Shown here in pieces: positions 53,638 to 64,000 of a stretch of DNA of 64,000 bases. The DNA is taken from NCBI GenBank assembly GCA_026168455.1, contig CM047427.1:58543249-58607248 (forward strand), given 5' to 3'. The position numbers were made by a program, and so were the translations under genes. The DNA is from Theocolax elegans. Taxonomy: Eukaryota; Arthropoda; Insecta; Hymenoptera; Cerocephalidae. Within the stretch, counting starts at the first letter, position 1; the number at the start of each line of letters is the position of its first letter. The notes below the pieces were generated by a model. The model had not been told where the DNA came from. It worked only from the letters and a program-made list of their open reading frames with translations, and did no database searches.

Positions 53638-54224
53638 ACGTGTGCCGCCTATAATGACGTAGACCGTACGCGCGACCCTCAATTGCAAAGGTTACAGAAC
53701 GCTTGTGTGCGCTTCGTCTGGGGCAATATCCCTAGGATGGAGCACGTCACGCCGTTTAGGCTGAAACTGGGCTGGCTGTCGGTTGCCTCAGAAGATCATA
53801 TCTCATCGCTTCATTAGCCTATAAAATTCTCGCGACTTCCTCCCCTTCCTATCTCCACCATCACTTTACCCTTTCCGGATCCCGTCCCGACTCTCGCTTC
53901 ATCGCGTCTTCCCTATCATCCTCTCACATATCGGCCACCCCGCACTGAGGCCCTCAATGCCTCCTTTTTTATCACAGCCTCCAAACTTATTAACGATCTT
54001 CACGTCCCTCACTTTGACTGTCATACTTCGTACATTCCAGTCTCGCCTTTTCGATCATCTATCGGAGGTCGACCGTCGGTCCTGGCCAGTCGCGTTGTCG
54101 CGGAGGGCATCATTGAGCCGCTTGTCCCGTCATTGTAGGTGTTGCCTGTCGGGGTCATGGCGTTGCTTATCTTGTTACTGTTATTCTTATGTTTAGTTTC
54201 GATGAGTCTTTTGTATTTTATGCC
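53636..54224 (+). mobile_element. LINE fragment 1 (3' coding part, decayed)
   Basis: This begins immediately after the (TC)n tract of segment A. The translation includes a motif QNACVRFVWGN, homologous to LNACVRFVWGN of the LINE at 55.5 kb, then a shared RTEALN/RTESLN motif. It is the region downstream of the reverse transcriptase in non-LTR elements. It is clearly diverged from the second LINE, carries at least one frameshift (about 53,790) and lacks the 3' tail, so it is a different, older copy truncated at both ends. Confidence 0.8.
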
Positions 54225-55442
54225 TGTCGCGTAATTCGTCGAGGTCCTCTACCACAGTACGTTAATCGAATTAAACCGCCGTGGGATAAACTCGATAATA
54301 TTCGCAATAGCTCCTTGAGATAATTAAAGATAAGAAATTTACATTTTTCTGATGCACTCACCAGACAGGTTAGCGAGGGAAGAAGCAGTTACCCGAGTAA
54401 CAATAGTAAAGTAACGAAATAAAATAACCGGGGAATTCTATGGAGGATTCTATGGAGCTCGGAACATACAAGTGGATCGCAAAAAATATGGGATACGTAA
54501 AAGACACGTAGATGGAGGTAGAGAGAGAGAGAGCAAGGTGCAGATGGGCAGTGGAAGAAGTTAAAGAATGAAGCTCCGCTCGCGCGTGCCAGGTGCGAGC
54601 GAAATCCTCGTACCCACCTTCCGCGGTGCACAAGCCTCGTTATATTTATATCCGTACACGAGCTGCTCGTAAATTAATGTTAAAAATAGCGGACACCGGC
54701 TGCGCGAACTTTATCGTTCATGGACCATCTCTATCCTCTCTCTCTCTCTTCCCCTTTTCCTTTGAGTTTTCTTCTTTTCCCCGATTCGATATGTTTTTAC
54801 AATCCATTCAATTGGCCAAAAAGTAACTCGGGTAAACTCGGTAAACCAATTGCTCGTTATAGCCTTATGGATAAAATTTGTCTTTATAACCGTGTAATTT
54901 GAACAACTGTAACGCTCAAAAAAATTTTATTTACTTAATCCGTTTACCATTTCCATTTAATTTTCATTGCTATCGATGCAAGTGAATGTGGCGTATGTAT
55001 ATCACATCGGCAGTCTACGTCCGAGGTAATTGTCAATGTAGAAGAATCTCTTTTACCTCGATAGAATGACGGGCGCTTTTCGACTTTTGACCTCGTTAAA
55101 GAAAACCATTCATCTCGGAACTCCACAACTAACCCAATGATAAGTTCTCGACGCGAAACTTTGGTGCTTGACTTGCGAAATCCCAATGTTCGGTCGGAAC
55201 GAAATTAGTTTTGGCTGCAACGTTTCGCTTGTTTAACAAATTCATTTTAAATGTCGTATTAAGTTTCATGTGTATATTTATAGTCACGTATTTTTATTGT
55301 GAAAACGACCTTTCCAATTTACATTCGCGTATCATACCCCTGGCCGCTGCGCTACGCGATTATCAACCACCTATTTGTATGGCTAACCATACTTTCAAGT
55401 TACTTCATCGAAATATTTACTATAAATATGTACCTTCTCCTT

Positions 55443-55476
<34 letters not shown>
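54225..55476. repeat. Segment A, copy 2
   Basis: A direct repeat of 52,387-53,635. It again ends in (TC)n, but here the tract is followed by the second LINE. Confidence 0.95.
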
Positions 55477-55480
<4 letters not shown>

Positions 55481-57668
55481 AACTGTCATTATGCGTCTAT
55501 TTCTAATCATGTATCACCACTTTCCGTACACTCATTTGCGTCCATCCTATCTAATTTATGTCATCTATCACCTTCTTCACCCTCATTCTCATTTCAAACT
55601 GTATCAACAAAAAAGGTTCAATGGGCCATCATTAGAGCCTCCTCGAGGTCCGCAGGCGTCGACGGTATTACTACTAGAATGATCAAATTGCTTGAGCCGC
55701 AACTCACGCTACCACTAACAAATCTGTTCAATGACATGTTGTCCGTCGGTTACTTTCCTGATTGCTGGAAGAGGGTTTTATTGTTTCCATTGGCGAAGTC
55801 GGGCAGGATGGAGTCGTGCTCGGACACAAGACCAATAGCCAAGCTCTGCGAGCTCTCGAAGATTCTGGAAAGAATAGTGCATGATCAGTTGACTGAGTAT
55901 CTCGAAAATAACTATTTATTAACAGCTAGGCAAGCAGGGTTCCGAAAGGGACACAGTACTCAGTCGGCTCTTCTTGGTGTACTCGATGATGTGAGGGAGG
56001 GCTATTGATTCTAGGAAGATCACGATTTTGGTCCTGTTCGACTTCTCCAAGGCTTTTGACACGGTGCCACATGATCTCCTCATCCAGAAGTTGGGCAGCA
56101 TCGGATGCTCCGATGTCGTGCTAAATTGGTTTTATAGGTACCTAGTGGGCCGTACTCAGGCTGTAGTGGATGAGATTGGCACGACGTCGGAATGGTTAGG
56201 GGTAAACGCAGGTGTACCACAGGGTAGTGTCCTAGGTCCCGTCCTTTTTTCCATCTTCATCAATGACTTGCCTAAGATCCTAAAACATTGTAATCACATG
56301 TTGTTTGCCGATGACGCCCAGGTCTATCATTCGTTTTTTTCCATCCGATTTTGATAATGCAGTTCAACGTGTTTCTCTTGATGCGAATGCTATAGCGAAC
56401 TGGGCGATTAATAATGGCCTTAAGCTGAATGTTGAAAAAACGAAGGTTATGATCCGGGGCAGTCAGGCCTATCTAGCGCGTATTAACTGGACACTGTCCC
56501 AAAGGTCAGACTGTGCAATGAATACTTGAGGTATGAAAACATGGTAAAATCGCTCGGTGTGATGATAACCCCTACCCTAGACTGGTCAAGACAAGTCATG
56601 GGTATCTCAAGGCGCGTTCACGGAGTATTGCACTCGCTACGCTATTACAGCAAAACTCTGTCGTTTAAACTCCTGTAAGAATCTAGTTGAAAACACTTAT
56701 TTTTCCGCATTTCGATTATGCGTGTGGCGGTCCTATCACGATGTAGATCAGACTAGGAATCTCAAGCTTCAAAAGATTGTTAAATGCGTGTGTGAGATTT
56801 GTATGGGGTAATATAGCGAGACGTGATCACGTCACTCCATATAGACTAGGCCTAAAATGGCTTTCCGTCGAGTCCAGACGTTCTCTTCTCATAGGTTCAC
56901 TAGCATACAGTATCATCTCCCATAATACACCTTCTTACATAGCGAATCACTTCATTAAGCTTGACTCCCTCGACCATAATCCCCGTTCTTCCTCTCGTCA
57001 CCCATCTAAACCCCTCACATACCTCCCACCACGCACCGAATCACTAAACAGTTCTTCATCATAACATCCACCCGTATCATCATCAGCTCCCTTTCATCAC
57101 CTTTGATCCCATGCTCATAGACAAATCAAATCATTCTCTTCAGTCATCTGTTTGGGCTCGATAAGAATGCCTGGGCTACACGGATCGCAACTGAGGGCAT
57201 CACACCTCAGACCTTACCGATCTCGAGGAGGCCTTGCAGACTTAGTAGCGTAATATTTATGGATCTTTTATATTTGTGCGTTTTGTTTGTGTTTTTATTT
57301 ATTTATTTATTTACTTTTATTCTTATCTTTATTTATTATTCTAGTCTGTAGTATTTTTTTTTGCGAGCGACTCGTGCGATCTTTTATCTTTTACTGTATC
57401 CAATCAAATTGCGACTATGTACCTGATATTAAATTGTGATAAACTGCGATCTTATTATGTATATTCACACGCATGTAATCCGTTAAAGCTTGTTTTTATG
57501 TTATTTTATTCTATTTTAATTAATTTGTTATGTAGTTTTAAGACTTCATTTATTTATTTATTACTTATCGTTTATTGTATTATTTCAAGCTTTTGTACAA
57601 ACTGTTAGTGCCTATGGGGTTTCTACCCTAACTGGCCAAATAAAAGATCATATCATATCATATCATAT
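55477..57668 (+). mobile_element. 5'-truncated non-LTR retrotransposon (LINE 2)
   Basis: About 2.2 kb running from the end of a (TC)n tract to a 3' tail of tandem ATCAT units (57,647-57,668) after AAATAAA. The tail itself adjoins another (TC)n tract. It carries reverse transcriptase and the region downstream of it. No ORF1 or endonuclease is present, so it is truncated 5' of the reverse transcriptase. Motifs point to the broad Jockey/CR1-like group of insect LINEs, but the exact clade is not determined. It behaves as if inserted inside a TC microsatellite between segments A and B. Confidence 0.9.
55600..57064 (+). pseudogene. Reverse transcriptase of LINE 2, frameshifted
   Basis: The first frame (to 56,008) covers the N-terminal fingers with SAGVDGITTRMIKLL and the motif QAGFRKGHSTQSALL. 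A +1 shift at about 56,003-56,010 moves to the second frame (56,010-56,354) with [37 protein letters not shown] and the catalytic LFADDAQVY box. A second shift in a T run (about 56,335-56,343) moves to the frame with NGLKLNVEKTKVM. Further indels at about 56,480-56,530 and 56,650-56,770 lead to LNACVRFVWGN. The catalytic aspartates are all present, so the frame breaks are the main damage. They may partly be sequencing errors, because the second copy of the 3' half is intact at some of these positions and broken at others. Confidence 0.9.
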
Positions 57669-57689
57669 CTCTCTCTCTCTCTCTCTCTC
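57668..57689. repeat. (TC)n tract at the LINE 2 3' junction
   Basis: The tract directly follows the ATCAT tail. The equivalent tract of the second copy (60,325-60,355) is longer, as expected for slippage. Confidence 0.95.
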
Positions 57690-59084
57690 ATCTTAAATAG
57701 ATGATGGCCACATGTTGTGAATTATTCAAAGACTACAATTTATTTTTCCGTCGATTTATACGATGAAAAAAACCTTGTTTACCTCTTTACTTTGAGAAAG
57801 TATTATCGCTTAAAAATATGAGATGTTCAGACATGAGCAAGAAAACAGTGTTTATTCTTACGCTGCATACCTTTGTTATTTATATACATACATATACATA
57901 CATACATATATATTAAACAAAAGAAAGATAGAGAAAAAGGAAAGCATACCTGATTAAACAGTTTTAATAAATTTTGCATAGAGTGCACAAAAGGTACAGT
58001 TTCGTTAAAATATCATTTACGATTATTACATCCGTTCTTATTTTCCTTCGTTATATTTGCGGATTAAACCAAGTTACAATTGAATCAGTGAGGAATGAGT
58101 TTACAGTCGAATGACGAGCAGGCCGAGCAGTCGACAGTTTTGAACAAAACGTCACAATCTATCGTTTTCTTTTGTTTCTGCTTAGGGCGCAATTATATTC
58201 CCCAGAACCGGTGTGCACGGATGTAACATTCTCGCGCGAGTGCCATTCGCCAAAAAAATATTCCAGAAGCGTTCAGGTCGCGGTAGGAGCGGCTTACCCA
58301 TAGGTGACACGATCGAGTCTCTATACGACTTCCCTCTTTCCTATAACATGCGTCAATTTCAATACGAGCTTCTTATTAGAAGACGACATTGTCAAATAGT
58401 CAAGACCTACGAACTTGAGGAGTTTGATTGAGTTCCTGCAGTTTGCAAATTCGGATAAGCACATTCGGCTACGAATTCTTAAAGGCATGTCGCAAGATCA
58501 AAACGCTTAGGCATTTGCGCGTGTACTTATACGTATACAAGTAAAAGTATCCTCCGTAGCCAGGAACAAAAACTTAAGAACAGCATAGCCAGCGGTGATT
58601 TTGCATTATCGACACCAGTCCGATGAAACTCGTTCGCAAGATTCGCGTTCACAAAAATTAACTTTCACACCCGAATAAACCGCAAAAAGTTCAACCGCAA
58701 GCGACAAATGACAAAAAAGCTCTTTCATTTACTTCGTCGACTTGTTTGCAAACGATGCTAATAGACGCTTTACTTACCTGGTTTGTTTCGGGTAACCGGA
58801 CATACCAGCACCAGCCTGTACGATGACGCTTTACTCAAATTTTTATTAAGTTTTTATTAACTGTTTGGGAAAATTTAGAAAAATAATGCTCGTAGGGAAA
58901 TAACGCGAACACGAGAATAATACACGTGTAGGATTACCGTCCTCGGAAATTGATTCGATTTCATAACTATACAGACATCTAGAATAAATAAAAATAAAAG
59001 TAATAATTGCTAGTCGTTTATTTTTTTTTTTTTGTGATAAAGCGATTTTTTCCAAATTGGATTTAAAATGGATTTAATCTAAAT
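57690..59084. repeat. Segment B, copy 1 (1.4-kb direct duplication)
   Basis: Repeated at 60,356-61,754 and nearly identical, with only a few indels in simple runs (for example near 57,907 and 58,052). It contains a short ATAC microsatellite near 57,885-57,910 and the candidate exon at 58,186. Its right end breaks in AATCTAAAT, which resembles the LINE sequence CTGAATGTTG to which it is joined. Confidence 0.95.
58186..58431 (+). other. Candidate exon, copy 1
   Basis: A strong acceptor-like site (CTTTTGTTTCTGCTTAG, ending 58,185) opens directly into an 81-codon frame ending at a stop, including GCNILARVPFAKKIFQ. Joined to the 47-kb exon the phase would instead be the next frame, which stays open for about 38 codons before TAG. 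Neither protein is recognised. The track of open codons has no ATG start. It could be a terminal or alternative exon, or chance. Confidence 0.25.
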
Positions 59085-60321
59085 GTGGAAAAAACGAAGG
59101 TTATGATCCTGGGCAGTCAGGCCTATCTAGCGCGTATAACTTGGACACTCCCAAAGGTCAGACTGTGCAATGAATACTTGAGGTATGAAAACATGGTAAA
59201 ATCGCTCGGTGTGATGATAACCCCTACCTAGACTGGTCAAGACAAGTCATGGGTATCTCAAGGCGCGTCCATGGAGTATTGCACTCGCTACGCTATTACA
59301 GCAAAACTCTGTCGTTTAAACTCCGTAAGAATCTAGTAGAAACACTTATTTTTCCGCATTTGACTATGCGTGTGCGGTCTATCACGATGTAGATCAGACT
59401 AGGAATCTCAAGCTTCAAAGATTGTTTAAATGCGTGTGTGAGATTGTATGGGTAATATAGCGAGACGTGATCACGTCACTCCATATAGTACTAGGCCTTA
59501 AAATGGCTTTCCGTCGAGTCCAGATCGTCTCTTCTCATAGGTTCACTAGCATACAGTATCATCTCCCATAATACACTTCTTACATAGCGAATCACTTCAT
59601 TAAGCTTGACTCCCTCGACATAATCCCCGTTCTTCCTCTCGTCACCCATCTAAACCCCTCACATACCTCCCACCACGCACCGAATCACTAAACAGGTCAT
59701 TCATCATAACATCCACCCGTATCATCAATCAGCTCCCTTTCATCACCTTTGATCCCATGCTCATAGACAAATTCAAAATCATTCTCTTCAGTCATCTGTT
59801 TGGGCTCGATAAGAATGCCTGGGCTACACGGATCGCAACTGAGGGCATCACACCTCATGACCTTAACCGAATCTCGAGGAGGCCTTGCAGACTTAGTAGC
59901 GTAATATTTATGGATCTTTTATATTTTTGCGTTTTGTTTGTGTTTTTATTATTTATTTATTACTTTTATTCTTATCTTTATTTATTATTCTAGTCTGTAG
60001 TATTTTTTTTTGCGAGCGACTCGTGCGATCTTTTATCTTTTACTGTATCCAATCAAATTGCGACTATGTACCTGATATTAAATTGTGATAAACTGCGATC
60101 TTATTTATGTATATTCACACGCATGTAATCCGTTTAAAGCTTGTTTTTATGTTATTTTATTCTATTTTAATTAATTTGTTATGTAGTTTTAAGACTTCAT
60201 TTATTTATTTATTTATTACTTATCGTTTATTGTATTATTTCAAGCTTTTGTACAAACTGTTAGTGCCTATGGGGTTTCTACCCTAACTGGCCCAAATAAA
60301 AGATCATATCATATCATATCA

Positions 60322-60325
<4 letters not shown>
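59085..60325 (+). mobile_element. LINE 2 3' half, second copy
   Basis: Begins GTGGAAAAAACGAAGG, matching LINE 2 from 56,431, and runs to the same ATCAT tail. It differs from LINE 2 mostly by single-base indels. Here the C-terminal frame (59,757-59,993, with HLFGLDKNAWATRIA) is open, whereas the corresponding part of LINE 2 is shifted. It is joined directly to segment B without (TC)n, so it is a duplication product and not an independent insertion. Confidence 0.9.

Positions 60326-60355
<30 letters not shown>
60325..60355. repeat. (TC)n tract
   Basis: Follows the ATCAT tail of the second LINE 2 copy, about 10 bp longer than the tract at 57,668. Confidence 0.95.
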
Positions 60356-60358
<3 letters not shown>

Positions 60359-61754
60359 TTAAATAGATGATGGCCACATGTTGTGAATTATTCAAAGACT
60401 ACAATTTATTTTTCCGTCGATTTATACGATGAAAAAAACCTTGTTTACCTCTTTACTTTGAGAAAGTATTATCGCTTAAAAATATGAGATGTTCAGACAT
60501 GAGCAAGAAAACAGTGTTTATTCTTACGCTGCATACCTTTGTTATTTATATACATACATATACATACATACATATATATATTAAACAAAAGAAAGATAGA
60601 GAAAAAGGAAAGCATACCTGATTAAACAGTTTTAATAAATTTTGCATAGAGTGCACAAAAGGTACAGTTTCGTTAAAATATCATTTACGATTATTACATC
60701 CGTTCTTATTTTCCTTCGTTTATATTTGCGGATTAAACCAAGTTACAATTGAATCAGTGAGGAATGAGTTTACAGTCGAATGACGAGCAGGCCGAGCAGT
60801 CGACAGTTTTGAACAAAACGTCACAATCTATCGTTTTCTTTTGTTTCTGCTTAGGGCGCAATTATATTCCCCAGAACCGGTGTGCACGGATGTAACATTC
60901 TCGCGCGAGTGCCATTCGCCAAAAAAATATTCCAGAAGCGTTCAGGTCGCGGTAGGAGCGGCTTACCCATAGGTGACACGATCGAGTCTCTATACGACTT
61001 CCCTCTTTCCTATAACATGCGTCAATTTCAATACGAGCTTCTTATTAGAAGACGACATTGTCAAATAGTCAAGACCTACGAACTTGAGGAGTTTGATTGA
61101 GTTCCTGCAGTTTGCAAATTCGGATAAGCACATTCGGCTACGAATTCTTAAAGGCATGTCGCAAGATCAAAACGCTTAGGCATTTGCGCGTGTACTTATA
61201 CGTATACAAGTAAAAGTATCCTCCGTAGCCAGGAACAAAAACTTAAGAACAGCATAGCCAGCGGTGATTTTGCATTATCGACACCAGTCCGATGAAACTC
61301 GTTCGCAAGATTCGCGTTCACAAAAATTAACTTTCACACCCGAATAAACCGCAAAAAGTTCAACCGCAAGCGACAAATGACAAAAAAGCTCTTTCATTTA
61401 CTTCGTCGACTTGTTTGCAAACGATGCTAATAGACGCTTTACTTACCTGGTTTGTTTCGGGTAACCGGACATACCAGCACCAGCCTGTACGATGACGCTT
61501 TACTCAAATTTTTATTAAGTTTTTATTAACTGTTTGGGAAAATTTAGAAAAATAATGCTCGTAGGGAAATAACGCGAACACGAGAATAATACACGTGTAG
61601 GATTACCGTCCTCGGAAATTGATTCGATTTCATAACTATACAGACATCTAGAATAAATAAAAATAAAAGTAATAATTGCTAGTCGTTTATTTTTTTTTTT
61701 TTTGTGATAAAGCGATTTTTTCCAAATTGGATTTAAAATGGATTTAATCTAAAT
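60356..61754. repeat. Segment B, copy 2
   Basis: A direct repeat of 57,690-59,084. After AATCTAAAT it continues into single-copy sequence (TTCGACG...), so this copy carries the ancestral right flank. Confidence 0.95.
60855..61100 (+). other. Candidate exon, copy 2
   Basis: The duplicate of 58,186-58,431 with the same acceptor-like site (AG at 60,853-60,854) and an identical frame. Identity reflects the recency of the duplication and is not evidence of selection. Confidence 0.25.
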
Positions 61755-63384
61755 TCGACGTTTTTGTCTTGATAGAAATTTTAGACTATAAAGAACTATA
61801 AGTATTAATTAAACCCCGGGGTTAAGGAAATTAAATGAAATTCGAGGTTATTTATTCAATTTGTTTATTCTATTTAATATAAGATCATAGTAAAAATAGT
61901 CGAGTAATAGAATTAAATAAGTTTGAATCAAAAATTATGGAGTGTACATTTCATTGCAACCATTGTAACAAACAAAAAGTTTATTTGACATTAATATAGT
62001 TATATATTGGATGGGTATTTATTGAACATTGATGAAGTCATAATGGTTTAACTTAATTAACATTGCAACATTTCGATGGTAATTTTCCATTTTTCTCAGA
62101 CATTATACATTTTATTACAAATAAAAATATTACATTAAAACACTTTAGTCATTACATCTTTTGTATTAAATAATTTATTAGACTCTGTGCTTACTACTCG
62201 TTATTTTCCAATAAAATATAAAATATAAAACTATTCGTAGTATCTCTGATTAGTTGCCTTACGAATCAAAGAGAAATAAAAGTTAAAAAAATTTGTTGTT
62301 GGAAAAAGACAGATATTTGACAAAAGTTGCAATGTAAATGAAATTAAATAATTATAAGGTTATCAATACCGAATAAATGGTCATGCCCATTCAAAAAGTA
62401 TAATTGTGATACATATACGTAAATTTTGAAAATGTGAGAGAAGGTGAGGTATAAATAGGAAGCTATCAAGCTTGTGAATTCCAATGTTCTTTTCTCTGAA
62501 GCTGTACACTACCGCGGTGTCAAGGTTACACAGAAAATTACCAGTGCCACAATCTTATTTTTTATTTATTTTTTTGTAGTAGGATTAGTCGACAAGTTTC
62601 AGTGAAATAGATAAATTCGTGAGTGTCGATACTGCTGTGACATCGGTAATCGAGAACACATAACCTACTCCAGTCGTAAAGGGTTAAGTGCCATTATATC
62701 ATCCAGTACTTGGATTACCGGCCGTGACTTTGACATCGTCTCCGAATCACGACATCGCAATCAGTACTTTCTTCCCTTCTGTTCTAATGATTTTGTCTAA
62801 TGATTTTGACATTACAACGTTATATTTGGCAAGTGAGTGAATAGGTAAACTAATCGATCAGTGAATCATTTAACGCTTTTCTTTCCAAGTGAGGAGTAAT
62901 ATCGAAAGTCGGTTCACCCGAGGACAACCTGCTTCGTCTGGTTTGCTTCTCCTTTATTTTATACCAAGTTGTTCAAGGACAAAGATTGCGCGCGATCTAT
63001 TTATCTTTCGTTTGTCTCTCGGACCCGGAGATCTCGAGACACCGCACCGACGCACGAGGCACGAGGCACGAGGCGAGGATTTTCAGAGGGAGGGAGGTCC
63101 GAGTAAATAAATAGGCGAGCCTGAATAACCCGTCGAACCGGTTTCCCGTACACGTCTTCGCCTCGGCCGGGTTGCCGCTTCCTCCGACGCACGAATAGCC
63201 TCCCCTTTCCTCGGTTCGCAAGAGCCTGGCTCCCGAGCTGGCTTTCCTTCTCGGATCGTTTTCGCTCTAATCGCGCCTACCTGCGGTTCCGCGCGAGATT
63301 ACCTCTTGCCTCGACTCCTTCGGCTTATTTCAAGATTCATTTTAGATTTCGACACGATTGCCCCTTACAATTTTTCCTTGCTTT
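61755..63384. other. Non-coding DNA
   Basis: AT-rich to about 62,870, then CpG-rich (62,880-63,310) with a short GCACGAG repeat near 63,053-63,075. No gene is supportable. Confidence 0.5.
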
Positions 63385-63440
63385 ACACACACACACACGC
63401 ACACACACACACCCGCGCACACACACACCCGCACACACAT
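63385..63440. repeat. (AC)n microsatellite
   Basis: An AC tract interrupted by CGC and CCCGC units. Confidence 0.95.
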
Positions 63441-64000
63441 GTACTCGCCACATTTTTCATTCCCATACATTCGTATATATGGATATGCGTAGCACATATA
63501 TTTAATTCAATCAATCAAGTATTTTTATGAATATAATTATATTTAGAGGATAATATAACTCGGACTAGAGTAGTTTGCGTGCAATATACTCAACTTTTCA
63601 ATTATTTAATTTAATTGTCAAGGCGAGTTTTTTGGCATTCTGATTCTCCAATTGTTTTCTGCAAAACGTAATGGTCAATGTTTTGTACCATAGAATATTT
63701 TGACACTTTCATCCGAAACCGGTTTATTTACAAAAAAACCTGTTTAGACTCTCACAGCTTATATGCTTTTAACCAGTCGATCTTTCATGATTGTTCAAAC
63801 GAAAAATTTTCAGATTTTAATTAACAATTAAATTTAACCTTTTTCTTAATAACCGGAACTGACTAATCTTTCATTCAATAAAATTACTCGTCAACGTAGT
63901 TAACTTAATCTTGTTTCATAAATATGATATCGACATCAAAATGTAATAATGCTTTAGACGCAACTACTGAATTTTTCATGAAACCAAGAAAATAAATTGA
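63441..64000. other. AT-rich non-coding DNA
   Basis: I see nothing supportable to the end of the window. Confidence 0.55.

Noticed and set aside
1..64000. CRISPR arrays, bacterial operons, riboswitches
   Set aside because: The tandem repeats have no spacers of regular length, and the window is eukaryotic in character.

Overview
The window is animal genomic DNA, most likely from a hymenopteran insect such as an ant or bee. The evidence is an AT-rich background with CpG not depleted, abundant (TC)n/(GA)n microsatellites, GC-rich islands, a polyglutamine/polyhistidine regulatory-type exon with spliceosomal borders, and decayed non-LTR retrotransposons. There are no bacterial-style operons and no CRISPR array. 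The order-level assignment is inference.

Bases 1-14,325 hold no supportable gene. They are AT-rich non-coding DNA with microsatellites and 9-10 bp minisatellites. From 14,326 to 17,796 lies a foldback-like element with arms of about 0.6 kb flanked by TA. Bases 17,797-36,308 are again non-coding with simple repeats. A second, tighter hairpin element (arms about 590 bp) occupies 36,309-37,669. Bases 40,700-41,512 hold a cluster of small mobile-element signals: a Helitron-like 3' end, a 197-bp TG...CA solo-LTR-like block with GTAT duplications that carries a degenerate tRNA-like sequence, and an imperfect foldback. A GC-rich island is at about 42,650-43,110, an imperfect hairpin at 45,409-45,683 and a MITE at 45,977-46,255.

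The one convincing host coding segment is a 2,086-bp internal exon on the + strand (47,451-49,536). It encodes 694 codons of low-complexity protein of chromatin/transcription-regulator type and is bounded by a good acceptor and a GTGAGT donor. No other exon of this gene is secure. One candidate next exon (58,186) is phase-compatible but weak, and it exists in two copies.

Bases 52,387-61,754 form an unusual alternating structure: segment A, a LINE fragment, segment A again, a second LINE with a recognisable but frameshifted reverse transcriptase, segment B, a second copy of that LINE's 3' part, and segment B again. The LINE junctions fall in (TC)n microsatellites. The duplicated parts differ mainly by single-base indels, so an assembly or polishing artefact must be weighed against real local duplication. 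The last 2.2 kb are non-coding.
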